In this document: one piece after another, positions 8,849 through 17,908 of the stretch | Numbering within the stretch: position 1 is the stretch's first letter | Layout: each line of letters opens with the position of its first letter | Source of the DNA: Azophilus sp963663395 | GTDB taxonomy: Bacteria; Pseudomonadota; Gammaproteobacteria; Pseudomonadales; Azotimanducaceae | NCBI GenBank assembly: GCA_963663395.1 | Contig: OY760226.1 | Coordinates: 3,348,001-3,412,000 of the forward strand | Length of the DNA stretch: 64,000 bases | Direction of reading: 5' to 3' | The notes under the pieces: generated by a model | Told to the model about the DNA's origin: nothing | The model's input: only the letters and a program-made list of their open reading frames with translations | The model's database searches: none | Translations under genes and position numbers: made by a program

Positions 8849-10153
8849 GTGCCCACCTTGTTCATCAGAGCGCTGTCGATCCCGCGCCCGCTCGATGAGG
8901 GATTCGAGTTCAGTTGCGAGTGGCTGGTCGTCGACCCGGACGGCCGGCACCATTCCCGCGGTTCCGGCGACTTCACCTGCGCACCCGATGAAGAGCCGGA
9001 CTTCACCCCGCTCTGGCGCCGCCCCGATTCGTCCGATGGCACGGCGAACGGTGCCGAGTCCGGCGACGAGTGGGCCTTGAATCCCGCCAACGTCGTGCTA
9101 CTCGCACCCGGCCAGCACGTCCTATCGGTAACCTGTGAGGTTCCCGGCCGCAATACCGGCCAGATTCGGCGCGCGCTGCCTTACGTCGTGGAAGAGTTCA
9201 TCGCCGGGAACATCGAAGGCTCCCACATCGCCAGCGGCCCGGTGCGGCGCGGACAGCCCATCCGCTGCTGCATCATCGACGATGGCTTGCTCCGTGACTG
9301 GCTGGCGTGCCTCCGCGCACTGGGCGTCCGCCCCGGTTACCTGGTTTCCGAAGCGGAACTGCTGCCGGTCGAACCGCGCACGGCCAGCGTTCTGTTCGAG
9401 AACGGACACGCCTTGCTGCGCACCGAAGACCAGGCTGCGACCATCGACCGCGGCAATCTACTGCCGGCGCTCATGTCACTGGATCTCGACAGGCTCACCC
9501 TGATCAACGGCGGCCTGACCGACATCGAAGCCAGTCAACTCGAAATCGAAGTAAACGTGGGGAATCCCGTTCTACTGGCGGGCGAGGGCGAACTGATCAG
9601 CTATTTCGCGGAGCGCTGGCGCGTGCAGGAGGCTGCGCTCAACCTGCTGCAGGGAGAGTTCGCTCCCAAGGTGCCGCGCAATGCCCACACCACCGGGTGG
9701 CGCAGCATTGCGTTGCTTGCCGCCGCCTGGCTGTTGCTCGGCATCGCCGCCAAAACCACTACCGGGATCTGGTCCGCTGTCGAGGCGGATTCCCTGGAAA
9801 GCGAGGCCCTGGCAATCTATGCAGGTATTTTCCCCGGGGACCGTACGGCCACCGTACAGAACATCCGCCGGCGCATGCAGGCGCGGCTGGGAGAACGCCC
9901 GGATGTCACCGGCAAGTCGATGGTCCATTTCACCGGCGACCTGGCTGCCGTCATGGACAAGTCGATGACCCTGATCGGCATCGACTACAACGAGTCACGC
10001 GGAGAGTTCGCGACGGAACTGCTGGTCAGGCGTTACGACGATGTGGACCGGGTGCGCGAGGCACTGGAGGCGCGCGGCGTACAGGCCGAGATCGCTTCCG
10101 CCGAACAGGTGGAGCGGGGCGTGCAGGCGCGCCTGCGCATGCGGGGAGGTTGA
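8849..10153 (+). CDS. gspL: Type II secretion bitopic protein GspL
   Basis: 434 residues, GTG start four bases after the gspK stop. The N-terminal ~270 residues form the actin-like cytoplasmic domain that recruits GspE (ending LNLLQGEFAPK, a conserved GspL signature). One membrane helix follows around 286-302 (SIALLAAAWLLLGIAAK), then a periplasmic ferredoxin-like domain. GspL couples the ATPase to the inner-membrane platform with GspF and GspM. Length is normal for the family. Confidence 0.93.
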   Translation: MPTLFIRALSIPRPLDEGFEFSCEWLVVDPDGRHHSRGSGDFTCAPDEEPDFTPLWRRPDSSDGTANGAESGDEWALNPANVVLLAPGQHVLSVTCEVPGRNTGQIRRALPYVVEEFIAGNIEGSHIASGPVRRGQPIRCCIIDDGLLRDWLACLRALGVRPGYLVSEAELLPVEPRTASVLFENGHALLRTEDQAATIDRGNLLPALMSLDLDRLTLINGGLTDIEASQLEIEVNVGNPVLLAGEGELISYFAERWRVQEAALNLLQGEFAPKVPRNAHTTGWRSIALLAAAWLLLGIAAKTTTGIWSAVEADSLESEALAIYAGIFPGDRTATVQNIRRRMQARLGERPDVTGKSMVHFTGDLAAVMDKSMTLIGIDYNESRGEFATELLVRRYDDVDRVREALEARGVQAEIASAEQVERGVQARLRMRGG

Positions 10154-10154
10154 G

Positions 10155-10655
10155 GTGCTTGCCCGAATGATGGAATACGTGCGCTCCTCGGCTGCTGTCC
10201 GTTGGTTCAACTCGAAGGAACCAACGGAGCGGCTGGTATTCGGAACACTGGCGGTCGCGACAGCGATCGTCTTGCTCTGGGCGGGGCTGTGGAAACCGCT
10301 GTCGGACTGGCAGGCCACCCAGGCCAATCGTCACGCCAACGCGCAGATGCTGCTCGAGTGGCTGCAAGCCAACGAAACCCGGGTACGGGCCGCCGCGGAA
10401 CAGGGGCCGGACGAGCCGAGCCGCTCGATACTGCCCGTAGTAACCCGGGCAGCGGAGGCCAGGGGCCTCAAGGTCGGTCGGCTTCAGCCCGAGTCGGACG
10501 GGGTGGTCAGCGTCACGCTGCAGGGCCAGTCTTTCAACAATGTGATCGGCTGGATCGCGGCCCTGGAGGAGGAAGAGGGCATTGCACCAATTCGGGCTTC
10601 GATCGATGCGCAGGAGGCGGCCGGACTGGTCAACGCCCAGTTGCGGCTGCAGTAG
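10155..10655 (+). CDS. gspM: Type II secretion protein GspM
   Basis: 166 residues from GTG 10155, one base after the gspL stop, with GGGGAGG (10143-10149) just upstream; ATG 10167 or 10170 are alternatives. The short cytoplasmic N-terminus is followed by a single membrane helix at about 27-46 (LVFGTLAVATAIVLLWAGLW), then a coiled/ferredoxin-like periplasmic domain. It stabilises GspL in the inner-membrane platform. Last gsp gene here: gspC, gspD and gspN are not in the window. Faces the carbonic anhydrase gene convergently. Confidence 0.9.
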   Translation: MLARMMEYVRSSAAVRWFNSKEPTERLVFGTLAVATAIVLLWAGLWKPLSDWQATQANRHANAQMLLEWLQANETRVRAAAEQGPDEPSRSILPVVTRAAEARGLKVGRLQPESDGVVSVTLQGQSFNNVIGWIAALEEEEGIAPIRASIDAQEAAGLVNAQLRLQ

Positions 10656-10676
10656 GGTGCACCCGGGCCCCGGGGG

Positions 10677-11177
10677 TTAGGTGACTTCCTGCAGGCGGCC
10701 CGTCTCCACTTCATAGACGAACCCGCGAATACGGTCTTTCAACGGCAGGAACGGACAGGCCTCGATACGGCGTATCGATTGCCGCACGTTCTCTTCGAGA
10801 TGCTGAAAGGCTTCCAGGGAGAACGCCGGCCGCAGGCCCGTATCCGCTTCGATGGCATCCTTCAGGTCATCGTCCCGGAAAGTCAACATGCCGCACCCGG
10901 TGTGCTGGACCAGTATGATCTCTTCCGTGCCCAGCAGGCGCTGCGAGATGAGCAGCGACCGAAGTACATCGTCGGTGACGACGCCACCGGCATTGCGAAT
11001 CACGTGGGCATCGCCTTCCTCGAGGCCCAGCAGCCGCGCCGTGTCCATGCGGGCGTCCATGCAGGCAACGACCGCGGCCTTGCGCACGGGCGGGGCGGAC
11101 AGGTCGCCCTTGTCGAATGTCTCGGCGTAGCGGGCGTTGTTCTCAAGACACCGCTCGGCAAAAGTCTTGTCAGTCAT
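10677..11177 (-). CDS. Beta-class carbonic anhydrase
   Basis: 166 residues. Interconverts CO2 and bicarbonate in the cytoplasm. The zinc ligands are visible as C39-x-D41-x-R43 (CMDARMDT) and H92-x-x-C95 (HTGCGM), with the Asp-Arg dyad in place. It lies 87 bases downstream of, and in the same direction as, the SulP gene. Because several SulP proteins are bicarbonate importers, this pairing suggests that the two supply bicarbonate for carboxylations, including pyrimidine synthesis; that link is inference. Confidence 0.93.
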   Translation of the reverse strand: MTDKTFAERCLENNARYAETFDKGDLSAPPVRKAAVVACMDARMDTARLLGLEEGDAHVIRNAGGVVTDDVLRSLLISQRLLGTEEIILVQHTGCGMLTFRDDDLKDAIEADTGLRPAFSLEAFQHLEENVRQSIRRIEACPFLPLKDRIRGFVYEVETGRLQEVT

Positions 11178-11264
11178 GCTCGTTCTCTTGGGCCGGGCAA
11201 GGAGCCGGGCAAGGAGCCGGACTTAAGCACAAGCGAAACCGGGCGGCAACGAACCCCGTTCCAG

Positions 11265-12923
11265 TCAGCCTTCGAGCGAGCCCTCAGCCCGGGAGCGCGA
11301 GGGGGCAACCCTCGCAAGAAGGCTACGCGCAGCCTCGCGAGCTTCGTCCGGCGATTCGGCCAGACTTGCCGGGGGCACTTTCTCCAGAATGCCGAGCGTA
11401 TCGAGCACCTCGCGGATTTCATCCGGAAGGGTCGAGATGACGTAACTGGTTCGCTCTTCCGTGGCTATTTTCAGCAGCCGGTCCACCACCATCGCAGCGC
11501 TGTCGTCGAGGCTGGTAGCGTCTGAAAAGTCAAAGATGACTACTTCGTGGTCCTTGATGTCCGCGCCGACCGCGGTCACCAGCTTGTGCGCCGATGCCAC
11601 GGTAAAACGACCCATCAGCTTGACCAGGCCGACGCGCGCGGAGTAGGGGTCGTCCCCGGCAAGGTCCTCCCGGTCCGCCAGGAAGATCCGGTCGAGCAGC
11701 GGCACGGACACGACGCTGTCGAGTTCCAGGCCCTCGAGTTGCCGGGCGTGGGCCATGCCCGCCGCGATGAGGCCGATCGCCACCGCGGTGATCAGGTCGA
11801 CCAGCACGGTAAGCGCGAGAGTGGTCAGCATGACCACGAGATGTTCGGGCTGGATGCGCCTGATGCGCCGCAGCAGCCGCCAATCGACGATGTCCCAGCC
11901 GATCTTGATGAGAATGCCGGCCAGCACCGCGTGCGGGATGGGTTCGACAAAACGCCCCAGGCCGAGCAGAAGCGCCAGCACCAGCAAGGCAAACACGGCG
12001 CTGGCGACCGGGGTTCGCCCCCCCGCGTGTATGTTCGTCATCGTCAGCAACGGAGAACCCGCGCCCGGCAGGCCGCCGATCAGTCCCGCAGCCACGTTGC
12101 CGACGCCCTGGCCGACCAGTTCCCGATTCGGATTGTGCCGGGTACCGGTCAGCGAGTCGGCAACCAGGGAGATCAGCAGGCTGTCCACCGACCCCAGCAG
12201 GGCAAGAATAACGGCCGGCTCCAGGGCGCTCGCCACGAACGCCGCCGTGGGCATTTCGAATTGCAGTTGCGGCAGCCCGATTGGCACCTGCCCGATGATC
12301 GGCGCGTCGTGCAGCCAGAACAGCCCGAGAAGGGTGCCCGCCAGCAACGCCACCAGCGGTGCGGGGAGACGCCGGGCAAACCGGCGGGGCCAGAATATGC
12401 CCACCGCGAGCGTGAACGCGCCGATGGCGAAGGCGCCGGTGTTGACGTTGGCAGCCAGTTCGGGCCACGCGCGAATCGCCCCCAGCGCGCCGCCGGGCGC
12501 GGCGGGCATGCCAAGCAGCGGTAAAGTCTGCATCAGCATGACGATGATGCCGATTCCCGACATGAAACCGGATACCACCACATGCGGCGTGTAGGCCACA
12601 AAACGCCCGATTCTGGAGATGCCGAGCAGGATCTGCAGGAGGCCGCCCATGATCACCACCGTAAACGCCTCCGGCAGTGTGGACGCGTAGTTCGTCACGA
12701 TGACTGCCATGGCCACCGTCATCGGCGCCGTGGGACCGGTGATCTGGGACCGCGTACCGCCGAACATCGGGGCGAAGAAACCCGTGGCAATGGCCCCGTA
12801 CAGGCCGGCGGCTGCACCGAGCCCGGAGGCCACGCCGAATGCCAGTGCAACGGGCAGCGCCACGACCGTGGCCGTTATGCCGCCGAATAGGTCGCCGCGA
12901 AACGACTTTAAGCTGTAACTCAC
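11265..12923 (-). CDS. SulP-family anion transporter with C-terminal STAS domain (copy 1)
   Basis: 552 residues. The N-terminal part opens FRGDLFGGITATVVALPVALAFGVASG, the SulP signature, and continues through about 12-14 hydrophobic segments. The C-terminal ~110 residues (HEVVIFDFSDATSLDDSAA) form a STAS domain. Substrate could be sulfate, bicarbonate or dicarboxylate; the carbonic anhydrase just downstream favours bicarbonate. GTG 12923 was chosen because it aligns with the start of the paralogue at 16622 (SYSLKSFRG against KYGFNTFRG); the longer TTG 12947 reading is possible. Its upstream region is bounded by the first insertion sequence. Confidence 0.93.
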   Translation of the reverse strand: MSYSLKSFRGDLFGGITATVVALPVALAFGVASGLGAAAGLYGAIATGFFAPMFGGTRSQITGPTAPMTVAMAVIVTNYASTLPEAFTVVIMGGLLQILLGISRIGRFVAYTPHVVVSGFMSGIGIIVMLMQTLPLLGMPAAPGGALGAIRAWPELAANVNTGAFAIGAFTLAVGIFWPRRFARRLPAPLVALLAGTLLGLFWLHDAPIIGQVPIGLPQLQFEMPTAAFVASALEPAVILALLGSVDSLLISLVADSLTGTRHNPNRELVGQGVGNVAAGLIGGLPGAGSPLLTMTNIHAGGRTPVASAVFALLVLALLLGLGRFVEPIPHAVLAGILIKIGWDIVDWRLLRRIRRIQPEHLVVMLTTLALTVLVDLITAVAIGLIAAGMAHARQLEGLELDSVVSVPLLDRIFLADREDLAGDDPYSARVGLVKLMGRFTVASAHKLVTAVGADIKDHEVVIFDFSDATSLDDSAAMVVDRLLKIATEERTSYVISTLPDEIREVLDTLGILEKVPPASLAESPDEAREAARSLLARVAPSRSRAEGSLEG

Positions 12924-13090
12924 TTGTTCTTGTACTTCCCGCCCCAAAACATCTGCCGTTCCTGCCGGCGGGCGGAAACAAGCCCGCCCCTCGGGCGCGA
13001 CCGCGCAATAGGCGACCCCGACCCAGTGTCGAATTGAATTCGCTGGATTCGCAGGCGCGACAATCTTAACCGCTCACGCGCGTATCGACA

Positions 13091-13095
13091 CCCGG
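13091..13095. repeat. Target site duplication CCCGG, left flank of IS copy 1
   Basis: CCCGG at 13091-13095 is repeated at 14839-14843, immediately outside the two ends of the element. This defines the exact insertion boundaries and a 5-bp staggered cut. Confidence 0.9.
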
Positions 13096-14838
13096 CGCAC
13101 TGTCCAACGCGAGATGAGGGTGAAGCGGAGGGTTGATTCCAACGCGAAGTGAGGGTGAAGGGATGTCAGGCGCATCATTTTGGAATGATCGTGGACATCC
13201 AAACGCGGCGGCTACGCACCATCGGGCAGCTTTGTGCCTTCATCGAGGGCAACGAGGCGGTGATCTTTCATCCCCAGGATCGGGGCGGGGTCTACACCTT
13301 CATTCGGGAAACGCTGGTGCGCTTCGGCTACGTGACGCTCGGCAAGCGGGACAAGGGGGTGGTGTTGAAGTTTCTGGTGGTTGCGACCGGCCATTCGCGC
13401 CAGCAGATGGAGCGTCTGGTCCGGCAGTGGCGCGAGACGGGGGTGATCCGGGATCGGCGGGGTGGCGCCCGCGGTCGACCGTTTGTACGCAAGTACAGCG
13501 GCGCGGACATCCGTCTGTTGGCGGAGGTCGACGAAGCGTTCGAGCAGATGTCGGGCTTGGCGACGCGCGAGATCCTGCGGCGCCAGTACGAGGTGTTTGG
13601 CGATCCGCGCTTCGAGCGGCTGGCGACGATTTCCAACGGGCACATCTACAATCTGCGCGCCTCCTCGACCTATCGCGCCAAGCGCACGGTATGGACCAAG
13701 ACGCGGGCGGTGACGGTGAGCATCGGCCTGCGCCAGGCCCCGCAACCCGATGGGCAGCCGGGTCATGTCCGTGTCGACACCGTTCACCAAGGCGATCGGG
13801 ACGGGATCAAGGGCGTGTATCTGATCAATTTGGTGGACGAGGTCACCCAGTTCGAGTTCGTCGGTGCGGTAGTGGGTATCTCTGAGCGCTTCCTGGTCCC
13901 GCTGCTCGAGGGGCTGTTGTTGTCCTTTCCGTTCCCGATCCTCGGCTTCCACGCCGACAACGGCAGCGAATACATCAACCACCAGGTCGCTGCGCTCCTC
14001 GAGAAGCTGCGCGTCGGGCGGTTCACCAAGTCCCGGTCCCGGCATTCCAACGACAACGCGCTGGTCGAGGGCAAGAACGCCAATGTGATCCGCAAGTGGT
14101 TCGGCCACGACCACATCCCGCAGCGCTTCGCGCCCGAGGTCAACCGCTTCGCGCAGGCCACCCTGTCCCCCTTCCTCAACTTCCACCGCCCCTGCCTGTT
14201 CGCCACCGAGTACCGGGACGGCCAAGGAAGGATTCGGCGCAAGTACCTCGCCGAGCACGTCATGACGCCCTACGCCAAACTCCGCAGCCTGGCCGACGCC
14301 GAGCACTTGCTCAAACCCGGCGTCCACTTTGCCTTGCTGGACGCCATGGCAACGGCCGAGACCGACCTGGAGGCCGTTCGGCGCGTGCAGGCCGAGCGGC
14401 GCGAGCTGTTCCGGCTCATCGGTGACGGCAGCACGGCCGTCCGAGCCGCCGGATGATGGGCGGCGGGTGGCGACATCAGGAGGCGGAACCGTCCTGTGGA
14501 TTTGTGGACGAGTCCTTCGGACCGGCCCACGCCCTGCGGGCCGTGTGGACAGCCCGTGGACAACGCGCCAGGCGCGCGTTGCCCACCGCCTGCCCACACT
14601 CGCGGGCCTCTCGCCCACAACTCCACAGGACCGACAACCATTTTTTTTCACAAGTGGTCTGTACCACCGGAACCCATGCGTTCGATCCAGACCAACCGAT
14701 TGGCTCGAAATCACCCAAGTCGCTCTTGACCAGCGACGCTTCTCGCCCAATCATCCCGTCATCGCGCAAACGGCATCCGACTTCAACAAGCCTCGCAACA
14801 AGACCAATTTCACCCTCACTTTCTCATTGGACAGCGGG
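13096..14838 (+). mobile_element. Insertion sequence, copy 1 (1743 bp, DDE transposase)
   Basis: The 1743-bp unit is identical to 19177-20919 as far as I can read. Ends are imperfect inverted repeats: the left end starts CGCACTGTCCAACGCGAG and the right end, reverse-complemented, starts CCCGCTGTCCAATGAGAA; both lead into GAGGGTGAA (13116-13124 and complement of 14809-14817). The left end has a second internal copy of the motif, TCCAACGCGA at 13138-13147 plus GAGGGTGAA at 13151-13159. The 5-bp duplication CCCGG flanks it. After the transposase, about 380 bases of structured non-coding DNA remain, including an imperfect 20-bp dyad (CCTGTGGATTTGTGG near 14492 against CCACAACTCCACAGG near 14620) and a T8 run at 14641. 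Family not assigned; size, ends and 5-bp duplication would suit an IS1202/ISNCY-type element. Confidence 0.95.
13185..14456 (+). CDS. DDE (integrase-core) transposase of IS copy 1
   Basis: 423 residues from ATG 13185; GTG 13149 would add 12. A helix-turn-helix region near residues 55-85 (FLVVATGHSRQQMERLVRQW) precedes an integrase core with D198 (VRVDTVHQGD), D258 (FHADNGSEY) and E295 (NALVEGKNAN), that is, a DD(36)E triad. It cuts and joins the element's ends. The frame is intact and the identical second copy suggests recent activity. Minus-strand ORFs of 512 codons across the gene are shadows. Confidence 0.95.
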   Translation: MIVDIQTRRLRTIGQLCAFIEGNEAVIFHPQDRGGVYTFIRETLVRFGYVTLGKRDKGVVLKFLVVATGHSRQQMERLVRQWRETGVIRDRRGGARGRPFVRKYSGADIRLLAEVDEAFEQMSGLATREILRRQYEVFGDPRFERLATISNGHIYNLRASSTYRAKRTVWTKTRAVTVSIGLRQAPQPDGQPGHVRVDTVHQGDRDGIKGVYLINLVDEVTQFEFVGAVVGISERFLVPLLEGLLLSFPFPILGFHADNGSEYINHQVAALLEKLRVGRFTKSRSRHSNDNALVEGKNANVIRKWFGHDHIPQRFAPEVNRFAQATLSPFLNFHRPCLFATEYRDGQGRIRRKYLAEHVMTPYAKLRSLADAEHLLKPGVHFALLDAMATAETDLEAVRRVQAERRELFRLIGDGSTAVRAAG

Positions 14839-14843
14839 CCCGG
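14839..14843. repeat. Target site duplication CCCGG, right flank of IS copy 1
   Basis: Exact match to 13091-13095, abutting the right terminal repeat. Confidence 0.9.
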
Positions 14844-15008
14844 GAATCGCGGTCAGCCGCACCGGACGTCAAAACGGCCCAGAAAAACAGCGCCCCCTGC
14901 CTGCGAAATATTGGTTTCCATGGAACATCATTTGCGGATTTGGCTTCCCGAGCTCCGAGCGGTCAGTGTTCACGGTGCGTCAGCGCAGCGAATCCGCTGC
15001 GAGAACTC

Positions 15009-16622
15009 CTAGCGTCCAAGTAGCTGGCCCGATGTCTCGCGCGCCTCTTCGAGCGTCTCTGTCAGGCGATCACCGGGTATCCGCTGCAGAATTCCGAGCG
15101 TGTGCAGAATATGCGCGACGGCGCTGGAAAGCCCCATCATGATGACCTCAGTCCGTTCTCCACGGGCAATGTCCAGAAGCCGGTCTATCACCATCGCGGC
15201 GCTGTCATCGAGGTGCGAGGCCCCTGAAAAATCGAAGATGACCACTTCGTGGTCCTTGATGTCGGCGCCGATTACGGCGATCAACTTGTGCGAGGAGGCT
15301 ACGGTGAAGCGCCCCTTGAGCTGCACCAGGCCGACCCGGGCCGCAAAGGGGTCGGATTCTGGATCGCCCGCATCCGCGAGGAAGGTGCGGTCGAGCAGCG
15401 GCACGGAAATCACGCTGTCGAGTTCCAGCCCCTCCAGTTGCCGGGCGTGCGCCATGCCCGCCGCGATAAGGCCGATCGCAACCCCGGTAATGAGATCGAC
15501 GAATACGGTCAGTATCAGCGTTGTCAGCATGACAACGGCGTACTCGCGCTGAATGCGGTGAATGCGCGTGAGCAGGCGCCAGTCGATGTTGTCCCAGCCA
15601 ATCTTGATGAGGATTCCCGCCAGCACCGCGTGGGGGATCAACTCGACGAAGCGGCCAAGCCCGAGAGCCAGCGCCAGCAGAAACGACGCATACAGCACAC
15701 CCGAGACCGGAGTGCGTCCGCCGGCGCGTATGTTCGTCATCGTCAGCATGGTCGATCCGGCGCCGGGGAGCCCTCCGATCACGCCTGCCGCAACCGTACC
15801 GAATCCCTGGGCCACCAGTTCCCGGTTCGGATCGTGTCGGGTGCCGGTCAGCGAATCGGCAACCAGCGAGATGAGCAGGCTGTTCACCGAGCCGATCAAC
15901 GCGAAGATGAGGGCGGGTTCCACGGCACGCGCCAGGAAAGCCAGGGACGGCGGCTCCAGGTGCAACTGCGGCAAGCCCGAGGGAACCGGCCCGATGACCG
16001 GAATATCGTTCAACCAGAGCAGGCTCAGCGCCGTTCCGGCCATCAGGGCGATCAGGGGGGAGGGTGCCTGCCTGGCCAGGCGACGGGGCCACAGCATGCC
16101 GACGCCCAGCGTGAACGCGGCAACCGCCAGCGTGCCGGAATCAACGCTGGAGAACGCCTCCGGAACGGCGCGCATCGCACTCAGCAATGCCCCCGGCGCG
16201 GCCGAAGCGCCCAGGGCCGGCAGGATCTGCATCAGGATGACGATGATGCCGATCCCCGACATGAATCCGGAAACGACCACGTGGGGCGTATAGGCCACGA
16301 AGCGGCCGATTCGCGACAGGCCCAGGAGCACCTGGAATACGCCCGCCATGATCACGATGGTCAGGGCTTCCGGCAGCGTCGATGCGTAGCTGGTGACGAT
16401 CACCGCCATGGCAACGGTCGTCGCCGTGGTCGGGCCCGGAATGCGCGATTGCGTACTGCCGAAAAGCGACACGAACAGCCCCACGGCGATGGCGCCGTAG
16501 ATGCCCGCGGCGGCGCCCATGCCGGAGGCCACACCGAATGCGAGAGCAACCGGCAACACCACGACGGTCGTGGTTACTCCGCCGAAGAGGTCCCCACGGA
16601 ATGTATTGAAACCGTATTTCAA
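15009..16622 (-). CDS. SulP-family anion transporter with STAS domain (copy 2)
   Basis: 537 residues, closely similar along its whole length to the product of 11265-12923, with the same FRGDLFGG opening, NLGVSGxM-like membrane segments and a C-terminal STAS domain (HEVVIFDFSGASHLDDSAAMV). TTG 16622 is preceded by GGGGAG eight bases upstream. The two genes are tandem paralogues in the same orientation, now separated by IS copy 1. Unlike copy 1 it has no carbonic anhydrase downstream, so its substrate could differ. Confidence 0.93.
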   Translation of the reverse strand: MKYGFNTFRGDLFGGVTTTVVVLPVALAFGVASGMGAAAGIYGAIAVGLFVSLFGSTQSRIPGPTTATTVAMAVIVTSYASTLPEALTIVIMAGVFQVLLGLSRIGRFVAYTPHVVVSGFMSGIGIIVILMQILPALGASAAPGALLSAMRAVPEAFSSVDSGTLAVAAFTLGVGMLWPRRLARQAPSPLIALMAGTALSLLWLNDIPVIGPVPSGLPQLHLEPPSLAFLARAVEPALIFALIGSVNSLLISLVADSLTGTRHDPNRELVAQGFGTVAAGVIGGLPGAGSTMLTMTNIRAGGRTPVSGVLYASFLLALALGLGRFVELIPHAVLAGILIKIGWDNIDWRLLTRIHRIQREYAVVMLTTLILTVFVDLITGVAIGLIAAGMAHARQLEGLELDSVISVPLLDRTFLADAGDPESDPFAARVGLVQLKGRFTVASSHKLIAVIGADIKDHEVVIFDFSGASHLDDSAAMVIDRLLDIARGERTEVIMMGLSSAVAHILHTLGILQRIPGDRLTETLEEARETSGQLLGR

Positions 16623-16746
16623 GGCTCAAACTCCCCGTGACTATGATAGCTTCCTGATATGACAGCGCCACCATGGTCACCGTCGATCTTGCGGCACGAC
16701 TCCTGATATCGTAGCGTCCGGTCGGGATGCAGCAGGGTCGATTCGG

Positions 16747-17883
16747 GTGGCGGCAATGATTTCGGGCGAGAGCCTTTTCAAGCAGGAAATCGAGCAGTTC
16801 CTGGAGGAATCCGGTGTCAGGGAGGCAAGCGCCGAGATCCTCGGGCCTTTCTCGGACATCGCCAATCGCATATCCGAGGCGGTATGGGTCTCCGCATTCC
16901 CCGGGTCGACCACAAACTCCCTGTGGTGGCCGCTGCTGGTTCTCACGGTCATCATGGCAGCGGTTCTGTGGGCGGTGCGCGGAGGGCGCGGCGCCAAGGA
17001 CGAGAGTGGCCGGGAACGGCGGATGGGCCTCTTCGAGTACATCATGCCGAAAGCCATCCTCAAACACCCTTCGGCCCGGGTCGACATCCCGCTCTATCTC
17101 CTCGACCGGGGCCTGATGCCGGTGTGGGCCATCGCGTTCCTGGGGGCCGTGGCGCCGACCGTGGAGCAATCCACTATCGACGCGATGTTTGCGGTTTTCG
17201 GCCCCTCCCCGGCTCTGGAGCCCACCGTTTTCTGGTGCCTGGTCTACGGGCTCGTCACGATTCTCATCGCCGACATGATCTTCTATTTCACGCACCTGAT
17301 GATGCACCGGACGCAGATCGGCTGGGCGATACACAAGGTGCATCACTCCGCCCAGGTGCTTACGCCCATCACCCGCATGCGGGAGAACTTCATCGCGGCA
17401 CCGGTCTGGGCGCTCGGCCCCGCCATCGGGCTGTCGGCCTCAGGGGGGCTCTTTGCCTACCTGTTCAACGGCGGCATTACGCACATCACCATCGTGAACA
17501 TGAGCATTTTCTCGTTCCTGTACGCGCTGAACGGGAATTTCCGGCACTACCACGTTTCGTTCCGCTATCCCCGCTGGCTCGAGTACTGGATACAGAGCCC
17601 CGGCATGCATCACACGCACCACAGTTATCTGCGCAAGCACTGGGACACCAACCTCGGATTGGTCACCAGCATCTGGGATCGGTTGTGCGGCACTCTCTAC
17701 ATCGCAGAGCGTTACGAAGCTACGCCCTGGGGCCTGCCGGAGCAGGATCAGGCCAAGTACACTACCTTGAGCGACAACCTGTTTACCCCGTTCCGCGAGA
17801 TCTACCGAATACTGCGGGGCCGGCCGGAGGACTCCGCCGCAGGCGACCCGGGCGCGACGGCGCCGGCCAACCCAACGCGCTGA
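16747..17883 (+). CDS. Fatty acid hydroxylase / sterol desaturase family membrane protein
   Basis: 378 residues (GTG 16747; ATG 16756 possible). Membrane di-iron oxygenase fold: three histidine boxes H183LMMH187, H196KVHH200 and H288HTHH292 inside hydrophobic segments, exactly the family's HxxxH / HxxHH / HxxHH pattern. It would use O2 to hydroxylate or desaturate a lipid acyl or sterol-like chain. It is divergent from SulP copy 2 and convergent with the beta-lactamase-fold gene. The interval between the two IS copies contains it. Substrate not predictable from sequence. Confidence 0.92.
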   Translation: MAAMISGESLFKQEIEQFLEESGVREASAEILGPFSDIANRISEAVWVSAFPGSTTNSLWWPLLVLTVIMAAVLWAVRGGRGAKDESGRERRMGLFEYIMPKAILKHPSARVDIPLYLLDRGLMPVWAIAFLGAVAPTVEQSTIDAMFAVFGPSPALEPTVFWCLVYGLVTILIADMIFYFTHLMMHRTQIGWAIHKVHHSAQVLTPITRMRENFIAAPVWALGPAIGLSASGGLFAYLFNGGITHITIVNMSIFSFLYALNGNFRHYHVSFRYPRWLEYWIQSPGMHHTHHSYLRKHWDTNLGLVTSIWDRLCGTLYIAERYEATPWGLPEQDQAKYTTLSDNLFTPFREIYRILRGRPEDSAAGDPGATAPANPTR

Positions 17884-17908
17884 TCCGCCGCCGGCCCGAT
17901 TTAACCGG

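Noticed and set aside
10661..10677. Strong terminator between gspM and carbonic anhydrase
   Set aside because: The GC block ACCCGGGCCCCGGGGGT is imperfectly symmetrical and has no T-run; too weak to call.
11530..13008. 492-codon minus-strand ORF overlapping SulP copy 1
   Set aside because: Arg/Gly-rich alternative frame; the SulP frame has clear membrane segments and a STAS domain.
13212..14750. 512-codon minus-strand ORF across the transposase
   Set aside because: Mirror of the transposase gene, repeated with the second copy because the DNA is identical; no domain is recognisable.
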